Source: Deltaproteobacteria bacterium (GTDB taxonomy: Bacteria > Myxococcota > Kuafuiibacteriia > Kuafuiibacteriales > Kuafuiibacteriaceae). Taken from it: a stretch of DNA of 64,000 nt. Both the position numbers and the translations under genes were made by a program. The notes under the pieces are model-generated. The model was not told the DNA's origin, searched no databases, and was given only the letters and a program-made list of their open reading frames with translations. Numbering within the stretch: the first letter of the stretch is position 1; every line of letters starts with the position of its first letter. This document shows, piece after piece, positions 16,910 through 24,696 of the stretch. The stretch is taken from NCBI GenBank assembly GCA_011526105.1, contig WYAZ01000099.1, forward strand, positions 1 to 64,000, in the 5' to 3' direction.

Positions 16910-18295
16910 ATGACCTCCGTGACCCGCAGCGAGACGCCCCGGGTCGGCGACCTGCCCACCCCTCCGACCATGCCCGGCTTGCCGGTGGTCGGTTCGCTCC
17001 TGGCCTTTAGGAGGAGCCCGATGGCGAGCTTTGATGCCGCCAAGAAGCTCGGCGACCTCGTTCGCCTTCGGTTCTTTCATCGACGCGGTTTTCTCGTGAG
17101 TCATCCCGATCTCGTAAAGCGTGTGCTCGTCGACGAGCACCGCCGTTTCGGCAAGCAGACACGCGGCTACCAGAACCTCAGGCTCATCGTGGGCAACGGG
17201 CTCCTCACCAGCGAGGGCGAGTTCTGGAAGCGCCAAAGACGCATCGTGCAGCCGGCCTTTCACCATCGGAGCATCGCCAGCTTCGCGGACACGATGACCG
17301 CGTCGACCGAGCGCATGCTCGCATCCTGGCGAAGTCGAGAGCTTGGACGTGTGGAGATGGAACACGAGATGAGCCGACTCACCCTCGAGATCGTGGGCCG
17401 GTGTCTCTTCTCCACCGACCTCTCGGACGCTTCGGACGCGGTCGGCCCCGCCCTCACCACGGTGCTCGGCATGGCGATGGACCGCATCACTCACGTCCTT
17501 CAGATCCCGATGAGCATTCCCACCCCCTTCAACCGAAAGCTGATGCACGCGGTGGCCGAGCTCGATCGCGTCGTCCTCGGCATCATCGAGGCGCGACGGC
17601 GCAGCACAGAGCGGCCGACGGATCTTCTGTCGATGTTGCTCGAAGCCAAAGACGAGGACACGAACGAGACGATGTCCGATACGCAGCTTCGGGATGAGCT
17701 CATGACCCTCGTGCTCGCCGGGCACGAGACCACCGCCAACGCGATGGTCTGGACCTTTCATCTGTTGTCGCAGAATCCAGACGTGCGCGATCGATTGCAC
17801 GAGGAGCTGAAGAACGAACTCGCTGGCCGAAGCCCCGAGCTCTCCGATCTAAAACGACTCCCGTACACCGACGCCGTCGTGAAGGAGTCGATGCGCCTGT
17901 ATCCTCCCGCGTGGATGCTCGGTCGCTCGACGAGCGAGGACCTCGAGCTGGGTGGGTTCCACGTCCCGAAGAACTCGATGGTCTTCATCTCGATCTATCA
18001 TCTCCACCGCGACCCGAGGTTCTGGGCCGAGCCGGAGAGGTTCAGACCAGAGCGTTTTCTGAACGGGGAGTTTGAGTCGGTGCCGAAGCACGCGTACATC
18101 CCGTTCAGCGCGGGGCCGCGGGTCTGCATCGGAAACGCGTTTGCGGAGATGGAAGCGAAGCTGCTCCTCGCCTCGATCTGTCAGCGAGTGAAGCTCGAGG
18201 GCGCAGAGGGACACGTGGTCACCCCCGAGCCCATGATCACGCTTCGGCCCAAGTATGGCCTACCGATGCAGCTCTCTTGGCGAGTCCGCGACTAG
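16910..18295 (+). CDS. Cytochrome P450
   Basis: 461 residues, soluble. Landmarks: I-helix AGHETT (oxygen activation), K-helix ESMR (ExxR), the PERF motif (FRPERFL) and the heme loop FSAGPRVCIG with axial Cys406. It resembles the P450s of the long fatty-acid/terpene hydroxylase type (CYP4/CYP102-like layout) common in myxobacteria; no ferredoxin or reductase gene is adjacent. Start at ATG 16910, directly after the TetR operator; the open frame to the left (to 15278) is shadow of the CBS and tetR genes. Likely repressed by the divergent TetR protein. Overlaps the next gene's 3' end by 4 bases. Confidence 0.93.
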   Translation: MTSVTRSETPRVGDLPTPPTMPGLPVVGSLLAFRRSPMASFDAAKKLGDLVRLRFFHRRGFLVSHPDLVKRVLVDEHRRFGKQTRGYQNLRLIVGNGLLTSEGEFWKRQRRIVQPAFHHRSIASFADTMTASTERMLASWRSRELGRVEMEHEMSRLTLEIVGRCLFSTDLSDASDAVGPALTTVLGMAMDRITHVLQIPMSIPTPFNRKLMHAVAELDRVVLGIIEARRRSTERPTDLLSMLLEAKDEDTNETMSDTQLRDELMTLVLAGHETTANAMVWTFHLLSQNPDVRDRLHEELKNELAGRSPELSDLKRLPYTDAVVKESMRLYPPAWMLGRSTSEDLELGGFHVPKNSMVFISIYHLHRDPRFWAEPERFRPERFLNGEFESVPKHAYIPFSAGPRVCIGNAFAEMEAKLLLASICQRVKLEGAEGHVVTPEPMITLRPKYGLPMQLSWRVRD

Positions 18296-18687
18296 GCGTA
18301 CCAGCCGTTGGCCGCCATGATGCGTGCCTGGTTGTACGCCATCATGTACGCCACGTTCTGGCGCGCGCACGGGTGCTCGTAAGCCTGGCTGTGACAGCAC
18401 TGCTGCGAAGCGTCCGCGAGCTGACGATGGCTCGTCGCGCAGCCGAAGAGCGCACCGAGCGCGCCGAGCGTGGCCCCGGCCGTGAAAGCGAAGGGGTTAC
18501 AGAGGAACTGCCCCGCGAAACCTTTCAGCAGGTTGCCGAAAGGCATGCCGCAGAGGCAGCCCTGCATGAGCGAATTGAAGCCTTGAGTGACGGTGCTGAG
18601 CGCCTTGCTCGCGAATCCGACGACGGCGTTGATGGCTCCACCCACGACACGACGGACGGTGCGAACGATTCTACGGATGAGTCCCAT
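18292..18687 (-). CDS. Small hydrophobic glycine- and cysteine-containing protein
   Basis: 131 residues. A basic N-terminus (RRIVRTVRRVV) precedes alternating hydrophobic/Gly segments (VGGAINAVVGFASKAL, FTAGATLGALGALFG) that could form glycine-zipper-like membrane helices, and there are seven cysteines (LMQGCLCGMP, LCNP, QQCCH and others). The C-terminus is helical and ends NGWYA. I do not recognise a family. A good AGGAAGAACC box precedes the ATG. It opens a stretch of small unassigned genes on the same strand. Confidence 0.55.
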   Translation of the reverse strand: MGLIRRIVRTVRRVVGGAINAVVGFASKALSTVTQGFNSLMQGCLCGMPFGNLLKGFAGQFLCNPFAFTAGATLGALGALFGCATSHRQLADASQQCCHSQAYEHPCARQNVAYMMAYNQARIMAANGWYA

Positions 18688-18789
18688 GGTTCTTCCTCCT
18701 CGAAGCTAAGGCGTTCTCTGGACGCCTGGTCTCCTGACCTAGGGCCTCCCTGACTGGAGGGGTCTCCAGGCAAGGCACGCCTTAAGTCC

Positions 18790-19332
18790 TTATCGGCCGC
18801 TCTTGGGCTTGGGTTGCGTGCTTTGTGCTTTGGCCGCGACTTTTTGGTGTTCGGTGCTGCGTTGCGCCAAAAGCTGCTGCTTGAGCACGCCGCCCGCGGC
18901 CGAATCCCCCTTTGCGCCCGGGGGCTTGACCGGTGGCGCGACATTCGGACCGGCCCGGGTGGTGGCGCCTCCGATGGCCGCGCTCAGCTTCTTCTTGCGG
19001 GCTTCGTCTTGGCTCTTCAGCTCGACGGCATCGGAAACGACGTCCGCCTGGACCGTGAGATCGATCTCTCCGCTCTCGACCGCCTCGAGCCACGCCTTGA
19101 CCTCGGCTTCGCTGGGCACCTGGTCACCGAGGCTCGCGACGCTCTCGTCGTCGAGCACCTGGAGCATGGGCTCCTTTTCGGGGTGCTGAGCAAAGTCGAT
19201 GATCATCTCCACGTACTCGGCCAGCTCCATGCCGAGGTTCTTGGCGATCTCTTTGGTCTCCGCGTGGTCCAGGAGTCGCTGCCGTACGACATCCGCCTGG
19301 ATTCCTAGTGCTTTTCTGGGGCCCTCAGCCAT
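18790..19332 (-). CDS. Unrecognised soluble protein with disordered tail
   Basis: 180 residues from ATG 19332 (frame continues to 19551 but without a good start). The N-terminal 60 residues are helical (VVRQRLLDHAETKEIAKNLG) and carry a PEKEP turn; the C-terminal 70 residues are Ala/Pro/Lys/Gln-rich and probably disordered. No signal peptide or membrane helix. Family and function unknown; lies 100 bases upstream of the hydrophobic protein on the same strand. Confidence 0.55.
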   Translation of the reverse strand: MAEGPRKALGIQADVVRQRLLDHAETKEIAKNLGMELAEYVEMIIDFAQHPEKEPMLQVLDDESVASLGDQVPSEAEVKAWLEAVESGEIDLTVQADVVSDAVELKSQDEARKKKLSAAIGGATTRAGPNVAPPVKPPGAKGDSAAGGVLKQQLLAQRSTEHQKVAAKAQSTQPKPKSGR

Positions 19333-19424
19333 GCACGCCTCCGTCCGCCCAAAGGCCGGACCAGGCCCGAAGATAGCACAACCTCTGGACACCCGCCTTT
19401 TTGCGAGCGGGCGTTCCAGGTGTC

Positions 19425-19442
19425 TGAGTTTGCGGGGGAAAA
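19425..19442. repeat. Dispersed 18-bp repeat, copy 1
   Basis: TGAGTTTGCGGGGGAAAA, identical to 24593-24610. Similarity continues more weakly about 30 bp to the left. On the minus strand both copies read LFPRKL followed by similar spacing of Leu and Arg, as if both are remnants of one coding or mobile sequence. Confidence 0.6.
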
Positions 19443-19547
19443 GCTCTGTCATGATGGGGCCGAAGGCGCACGAGTGGGGAGCGCTCGCCTCGGCACCCGA
19501 CCAGATCGCCGCTGGGTCGGGACCAACGGGCTCCGTGGGGCTGCTCC

Positions 19548-20978
19548 TCACTCCGAGCAGGCGAGCTGGGTCTCGATGAACATCACCGAACGTCCGGACG
19601 GATCATCGTCCTCGAAGTCCGCCACGAGCAGCGTGCTGGTCCCGGAGAACGGGGCGATGAGGCGAGTGCTCCGCCGATTGCGGGTGGCCACCGAGTCGCA
19701 GATACCACGAAGCGGCTGGTAGGCTTCGACCTGAGCGCGCATCCCGAGGATGAGATTTCCCTCGAACTCGAGCAGCTTGATCATGCGCTCCTTCCCGTAG
19801 GCAAGGAAGGTCGTCCACGGACCCTCGATGCTTGGCGCCCCGAGGATACCGGTCGACTCCATGGAAAGTAGTATCCCGTGCTCCTGGCTGCGCAGACCGC
19901 CCAATATGCGCAACGATCCGAGCAACGGAGGTGCCTCCAAGCTCTCGACCCGAGTCCCGTCGAAGTAGAGAAGCTCGTTCGTGTGCTGAAACGCGGCGGC
20001 TCGACCAGGATCGAGCCACAGAACACCTCCGCTCGAGCGCCGATCGAGCGGATTCGAAGGTCCATCCCCGGCGAGACGACCGAGCTCAGTCCAGCTCTCG
20101 CCGTCGAAGCGCAGGAAAGCTCGCTGAGCGGTGAGCGCAAAGAGTTCGAACGGGACGCCGGGCTCCGAAGGCCCGGTGAGGTGAAAGATGGGGTCCGCGA
20201 CCGTAGCGACGTCGTCGCGGGAGATGAGACACGGGCCAGGGAGATCGAGCGCGCTCTCCTCGATCATGACCACCGACCCATCGCCGAGCGCCACCCAGTG
20301 ACGACCCGTCGAGTCCGGCCAGCTCGTATTGGGCGGACGCTCGACCGGGAGCGAACAACCCAAAGCCTGTGTGCCGTCGCTACGAAATAGAACGACGACT
20401 CCGCCGGCGGTAAAGCCCGCCAAGCGACCGTCGGTGAGCGGGTCGACCGAACGGATGAAGGTGGAGGTCTCGAGGTCGGTGAGGCGCGCGGTCAGATCGA
20501 GGCACCTCTGATCGCAGCGAAGCATTCGATCCGGCAGCAGCCCATCGAGCACGGCGAGAAGCCTTGGGTCATCCTCGGTGAGCAGCTCGGGAGCACCATC
20601 CTCCTCGAGCCCGACGCGCCAGGCAGAGAGCGGGACCCCGAGCGCGCAGCTCCGCGTGCAGTCGACACGCACTTCAACCCCTCCAGGGTTGAGGCCGAGC
20701 TCGCTGAGGGGTTCGCGATAATAGACTACGACGAGCTCGCGAGCGTTCGAGCGCGCGAGTGCCCGAAGTGGAGCCCGAGGGTCGTCGTGGGCGGAGACCT
20801 GAAGACCCTCGGGTTCCATGATCGCAACCACCGCGCTCTGAGCCTCTTCTGGGGGGGTGAGTGCCTTGACGATCGGGTCCGGGCTCGTGCACGCCACCGC
20901 GGTCAGGACGGCGAACACGAGGCCCACGCGGCTCGAGCGGAGACAACACGGTCGCCATCGGTGCAGACTCGCGCTCAT
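19548..20978 (-). CDS. Large lipoprotein, propeller-like
   Basis: 476 residues from ATG 20978. The N-terminus has a signal peptide with a lipobox-like TAVAC (Cys about residue 30) and the mature protein has alternating beta segments with repeated FDG-x-x-WTELG and LYFDGTRVESL motifs, typical of galactose-oxidase/kelch or similar propellers in myxobacterial lipoproteins; several cysteine pairs (CTRSC, CDQRC) suggest disulfides. Surface or periplasmic location expected, function unknown. The lipoprotein at 39.3-40.6 kb has the same overall design. The reading frame upstream to 21410 is shadow. Confidence 0.7.
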   Translation of the reverse strand: MSASLHRWRPCCLRSSRVGLVFAVLTAVACTSPDPIVKALTPPEEAQSAVVAIMEPEGLQVSAHDDPRAPLRALARSNARELVVVYYREPLSELGLNPGGVEVRVDCTRSCALGVPLSAWRVGLEEDGAPELLTEDDPRLLAVLDGLLPDRMLRCDQRCLDLTARLTDLETSTFIRSVDPLTDGRLAGFTAGGVVVLFRSDGTQALGCSLPVERPPNTSWPDSTGRHWVALGDGSVVMIEESALDLPGPCLISRDDVATVADPIFHLTGPSEPGVPFELFALTAQRAFLRFDGESWTELGRLAGDGPSNPLDRRSSGGVLWLDPGRAAAFQHTNELLYFDGTRVESLEAPPLLGSLRILGGLRSQEHGILLSMESTGILGAPSIEGPWTTFLAYGKERMIKLLEFEGNLILGMRAQVEAYQPLRGICDSVATRNRRSTRLIAPFSGTSTLLVADFEDDDPSGRSVMFIETQLACSE

Positions 20979-21052
20979 GGAGCATCCGGCCGACACGCGA
21001 TCCGAGCATCGCAGGCCGAGGACCCGAACACCAGCCCAGCTCCACCGAGTCG

Positions 21053-21298
21053 TCAGCGGTTCGAGACGTGCCGAGTCCAGTCCGCGTGCGCTCGGCCGCC
21101 GTTGCCAGCGGCGTAGGCGTCCGTCGCCTGACGGATCTGCCTCTCGGCTCGCTGCTGAAAGGCGGCGTCCGACTCCCCCTGCAGCCGATACACGGCGTTG
21201 CTCTGGCCCCCGATCGAGCCCTCGTAGGGCTTGACGGAGTAGCTGATGGAATCCGAGGTGTCGTAGCGGGGACGGTTGTCGACTGAATAGCTTCCCAT
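21053..21298 (-). CDS. Unrecognised 81-residue protein
   Basis: Starts at ATG 21298, preceded by AAGGAGCC at good spacing. The sequence is hydrophilic with Tyr/Ser-rich N-terminal half (YDTSDSISYSVKPYEGS) and a helical C-terminal half (FQQRAERQIRQATDAYAAG). No signal peptide, no membrane helix, no recognised domain. It has typical codon use and ribosome binding site, which is the reason for listing it. Confidence 0.5.
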   Translation of the reverse strand: MGSYSVDNRPRYDTSDSISYSVKPYEGSIGGQSNAVYRLQGESDAAFQQRAERQIRQATDAYAAGNGGRAHADWTRHVSNR

Positions 21299-21370
21299 GT
21301 GGGCTCCTTCTGATGCGCGAAGTGGGTTCACCCAAACGAGCGGGTTGTGGGGGCAGAGAGCGCCCCGTGT

Positions 21371-21943
21371 TCAAAAACGAAATACCAGCGGTGCCGATGC
21401 GGCGGCACACGGCCTCGAGTCCGCGAAGGCGGCCATCGCAAGGGGCGTCACGAACAGCGCAGAGAGGGCCCAGAGCCCCACCGAGATGGGCAAAAACGCC
21501 GGCTCATCCGTCGCCTCGCGCAAGCCCATGCCGCCCGCGAAGAGCAGCCCGCCGGCCAGGACGCCCATGCCCGCGGCGGCACCCCACGCGTCGCTCGGCG
21601 GGTCGAGAGCGAGCGTGGAGCCCAGCGCGGAGCCAAACAGCAAGCCGCCAAGACCGACCGCCGCCGTGCCGTACCAGGCAGCCTCGCAACCACCCGGACC
21701 AACGCCTGCGTTACAGAAGACCAAAGGCAGGAGCAGACCGAGGAGCACACCGCCAGCCGCGCCGATGGGCGCTCCTATGAGCGCGCCCCCCAAGGTCTGA
21801 CGATACGTGTCACCGAAGCTCTGCGACTCGGGCTCGCCGCACTGCGCGGACGCGAGCGAAGGTGTCGCGAGGGCTGCGATGAGAACGAGTGAGGTAGAAC
21901 GACGCAAGGCTACGGGACCGAGTCGATTGGCTTCGCTGCGCAT
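21371..21943 (-). CDS. Secreted/membrane protein with glycine-rich hydrophobic segments
   Basis: 190 residues from ATG 21943 (AGGAACG box). A signal peptide ends at LASAQ; the mature protein begins CGEPESQ and contains three or four hydrophobic Gly/Ala/Leu-rich segments (GGALIGAPIGAAGGVLLGLLLPLV, AAVGLGGLLFGSALGS, GMGVLAGGLLFAGGMG, ISVGLWALSALFVTPLAM). Looks like a small polytopic membrane protein of unknown function. Confidence 0.55.
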   Translation of the reverse strand: MRSEANRLGPVALRRSTSLVLIAALATPSLASAQCGEPESQSFGDTYRQTLGGALIGAPIGAAGGVLLGLLLPLVFCNAGVGPGGCEAAWYGTAAVGLGGLLFGSALGSTLALDPPSDAWGAAAGMGVLAGGLLFAGGMGLREATDEPAFLPISVGLWALSALFVTPLAMAAFADSRPCAAASAPLVFRF

Positions 21944-21985
21944 CGTCGTTCCTCTCTTCCGTGTGTCGTCCAACGCGGTCCGAGC

Positions 21986-22207
21986 TCAGCCTTTCGCCGC
22001 CGTGCGGCGCGTGGTCTCGTACACGCTCTCGTAGGTCTTCGAGAGGTTTCCTCGAACGCCACTGGTCTGAACTGGGTTGCTCTCCTTCTCCAGAGCCTTG
22101 CGTGTTTGAAGCTTCACGAGCTCGTCGTGCGTCTTTTTGTTCGCGCTCGGGTTCACCGTTGGATCCGTCCAGAAGGGTTTGTGGTTGATGAAGTTTCTCA
22201 CGGTCAT
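21986..22207 (-). CDS. Unrecognised 73-residue protein
   Basis: ATG 22207 is preceded by AAGGAGAAG at ideal spacing, which decides the start over the 65-residue longer frame. The product is basic and polar (NFINHKPFWTDPTVN, then a Lys-rich helix and SKTYESVYETTRR). No signal peptide or known domain. Same strand as its small neighbours. Confidence 0.5.
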   Translation of the reverse strand: MTVRNFINHKPFWTDPTVNPSANKKTHDELVKLQTRKALEKESNPVQTSGVRGNLSKTYESVYETTRRTAAKG

Positions 22208-22343
22208 GTTCTTCTCCTTGTGAAAGCTGATCCGATTATCGCGATCCATTTGTCTTCGTTGCGCAGCAGGCTTCAGCGTGTTCTGCGTTACCCGCTCGTG
22301 ATGCTCGCAAGAGCCACGATCGCCGCCGCGTGCCGACGCGGAA

Positions 22344-23225
22344 TTAAGTCGCACCGCTATCGGGCAGCGCTTGAAACCAGGTGCGCTTGCCGGCCGCCGC
22401 ATCGGTACGCATCAGCTCGAGTGCTTCTCGCGCTGCCGCTGCATCGGGCCCCTTTAGAGAGTCCCAGTTGGCTTTGTACCAAGCCTCCACGTGGTCGGTC
22501 CAAAGCCCCGTCGGATCATCTCTGAGACGCGCGGACATTTTGTTGTTGAGAGGGAGGACCATCATCGTCAGCTGAGAGGGGTCGCTTGGGTGGGGTTGGG
22601 CGAAGTCTTTGAAGCCAGCCTTTTCATAGTGCGCACGCATGTCTGGGTCGACCTCGACCCAGAGCGCCCCCGCGTGATGCCGCGTCGCCATCTGCTTCAT
22701 GAGACAGAGGCCCGCGGTGATGTCCTTGGACTCCTGTCCCTTGCGCGGCATCTCGATCGCACTCAGGTAGTCGATCTGGAAGCCGGTCGGTCCGAGGTGC
22801 CATCCGGACGCGACGCCGAAGGGCTCGCTGGCGCCCCTATCTGATGCGGTCCTTATCTCGTATCGAGAGCTGCTGGCATACGCGACCTCCGCGCCGAGCG
22901 TCTCGGTGTGCACGCCCTTGTAGAGCTTCTGCAGTAGACCGTGAGCCACGGCGATCTCCGCCTCCGTCTTCAACGCGGGCGAGATCTGCACACCCACTTG
23001 GGCAATCAGCTTGTTGGCGGCGGCGACGGTGGACGGGACGCGACCGGCCGCGCTGGCTAGGCCCAGATCGGGAATGTGCCCCGCCGGCCCGCCGGCTCGG
23101 TCTAGAGCCACGCTCGAACGGTTCTGCAGGGTTGTCTGTTCAGACCCGACCGCCCTGGCTCGAACCGTCTCGAGAGCAACGGGAGGGAGGTGCCTATTTT
23201 CAGGTGCCTGGGCGACTCGACTCAT
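22344..23225 (-). CDS. Putative GNAT-like acyltransferase domain protein
   Basis: 293 residues. The N-terminal ~70 residues are low-complexity; a central region reads like a GNAT fold: beta strands around FQIDYLSAIEM, a helix with LCLMKQMATRH, strand ALWVEVDPD and the typical HYEKAGFKDF turn. The C-terminal 60 residues are helical. The acetyl-CoA loop (Q/RxxGxG/A) is not convincing, so activity is uncertain; it could instead be a secreted or injected effector built on this fold. Confidence 0.45.
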   Translation of the reverse strand: MSRVAQAPENRHLPPVALETVRARAVGSEQTTLQNRSSVALDRAGGPAGHIPDLGLASAAGRVPSTVAAANKLIAQVGVQISPALKTEAEIAVAHGLLQKLYKGVHTETLGAEVAYASSSRYEIRTASDRGASEPFGVASGWHLGPTGFQIDYLSAIEMPRKGQESKDITAGLCLMKQMATRHHAGALWVEVDPDMRAHYEKAGFKDFAQPHPSDPSQLTMMVLPLNNKMSARLRDDPTGLWTDHVEAWYKANWDSLKGPDAAAAREALELMRTDAAAGKRTWFQALPDSGAT

Positions 23226-23452
23226 CTTGAACTCCTCGGTGGGTTCCCACGGAGCAGTGAGAACTCATTCGGCCGAGCAACCAGCAAGCGCCATGCCGGC
23301 CTCAAAACGCGCTCGAGCACCCTCTTTTCGACGCGGTGTGCCGCGCCGATCGGGTCCTGCGAGCGCCACTTCCGGATGTCGGAGGCTCCCGACCCAACTG
23401 AAACCGCGTGGCGCGGCGGCAGCTCATTTTGGGACCTCGGTCCGCTCTTGCA

Positions 23453-23875
23453 TCAGAAGTCGAGGAACGTCGTGTCCACCCCGAGCGCGTGATAGAGCGG
23501 ACAATAGCCAGAGGCCGCGGTGGCCGCAGGCAGGACCGAAACGCCCATCAGGACCGCGTTTGCGGCATCACTGAAGTTGTTCGAGGCAAGACCATACACG
23601 GCGAGCCCAACGAGGGTGGCCGCGGCCACCCCCCGAAACACCCGCTCACCATCGCCGATGTTACGGGGTAGGCCGAAGACCGTGGTCTCGAGCTGAGTGA
23701 CGGAGGTCTCGCTCGAACTCCCGAACACCAATGCCGGCACGCGCGGCGCCAGGAATCCGGAAGAGAGCTGAAGGTTCAAGCCGTCCCCATCGGCTCGCGC
23801 AGCGAGTGGAGTCGCGGTGAGCATTCCTCCGAGCAGGAGCGCGGCAGCGAGGCGGACCGTGTTGTGCGTGTTCAT
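23453..23875 (-). CDS. Secreted DUF2892-like membrane protein
   Basis: 140 residues from ATG 23875. A signal peptide ends at AARAD; residues 75-135 match the DUF2892/YgaP-type inner membrane module: RVFRGVAAATLVGLAVYG, a second hydrophobic stretch, then the signature GYCPLYHALGVDTT. This module usually accompanies sulfurtransferase (rhodanese) domains in other proteins; here it is attached to an exported N-terminal domain. Divergent from the broken lipase gene, 61 bases away. Confidence 0.65.
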   Translation of the reverse strand: MNTHNTVRLAAALLLGGMLTATPLAARADGDGLNLQLSSGFLAPRVPALVFGSSSETSVTQLETTVFGLPRNIGDGERVFRGVAAATLVGLAVYGLASNNFSDAANAVLMGVSVLPAATAASGYCPLYHALGVDTTFLDF

Positions 23876-23936
23876 GATTCGTGTCCCTTTCCTGCGAAGG
23901 AGATGCGACAGAGAGGAGAAAGGATTCACCGCGAGG

Positions 23937-24485
23937 ATGAGCACGCGCAACGGGGCTCGGACGCCGAGCGAGAGCCATGGTATGCAGGCGATCTCGATGG
24001 CGCCGAGGATTCCCGATCCCAAACACTGGGGCCTGACCTTCGCGCTCGGCCTCCTCGCGGCGTGTGGCGCCGACTCGCGCCCCCTGACGGCCGACGCGAA
24101 TGCCGTTGAATCCGACGGGGGTCTGACGGAGGACGCTGAGCTGATCGCGCCTGACGAAACGCCCGACCTAGGCGCGGCGGAGGTGTCGGACAACGATGCG
24201 GGTGCGAGTCGCGAGGAAGATGGTGGGGGTGATACCGACGTCGAACGGGACGCTGGTTCGAGCGAGGACCTCGACCCCGTGCTGTTCGTCCACGGAATCA
24301 ACGGTTCCAGCGCCGACTTCGCGGTGATGCTCCAACGTCTCGTCGATGATGGCTGGCCGGCCGACCACCTCTGGGCCATCACGTTTCCCGATCTGAACAC
24401 CCCGCGGCGTACCAGGAGCTCCTTCGAGTCCTGTCCTATCCCAACCCCTGAGGAGAGGTGTTCGCTCCCATGCGGCGGAGGGTGA
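23937..24485 (+). pseudogene. Truncated lipoprotein lipase
   Basis: The frame starts with a lipoprotein signal (LTFALGLLAACG), an Asp/Glu/Ala-rich linker and then the beginning of an alpha/beta hydrolase: PVLFVHGINGSSADFAVMLQ, the oxyanion segment of secreted triacylglycerol lipases, and a matching strand ITFPDLN. The gene then stops being homologous around 24400 and ends at 24485, before the nucleophile elbow (G-x-S-x-G), Asp and His that the family needs. It is therefore a 3'-truncated remnant, probably cut by a rearrangement; ATG 23937 or 23997 would be the original start. Confidence 0.6.
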
Positions 24486-24592
24486 GCCGCGCTCTGGGAT
24501 GATCGGCCTCGCGTTCCGCCGATAGAACAGGAAGCTCTGGATCTCGACTCATCGGAAGCTCGCCCTTTCGATGAGCTGGTGGTTTAGGCGTT

Positions 24593-24610
24593 TGAGTTTG
24601 CGGGGGAAAA
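24593..24610. repeat. Dispersed 18-bp repeat, copy 2
   Basis: Identical to 19425-19442. It lies in the 210-bp gap between the broken lipase and the arginase-family gene, where I see no gene, and may mark the recombination that truncated the lipase. Confidence 0.6.
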
Positions 24611-24696
24611 GGCCCGAATTCGCGGGGAAGAAGGCCGCGGCGCACCGGGGTCGGGATCTGGGGCTGAAGACGGACGAACGTGGGCCTCGCACCGAC

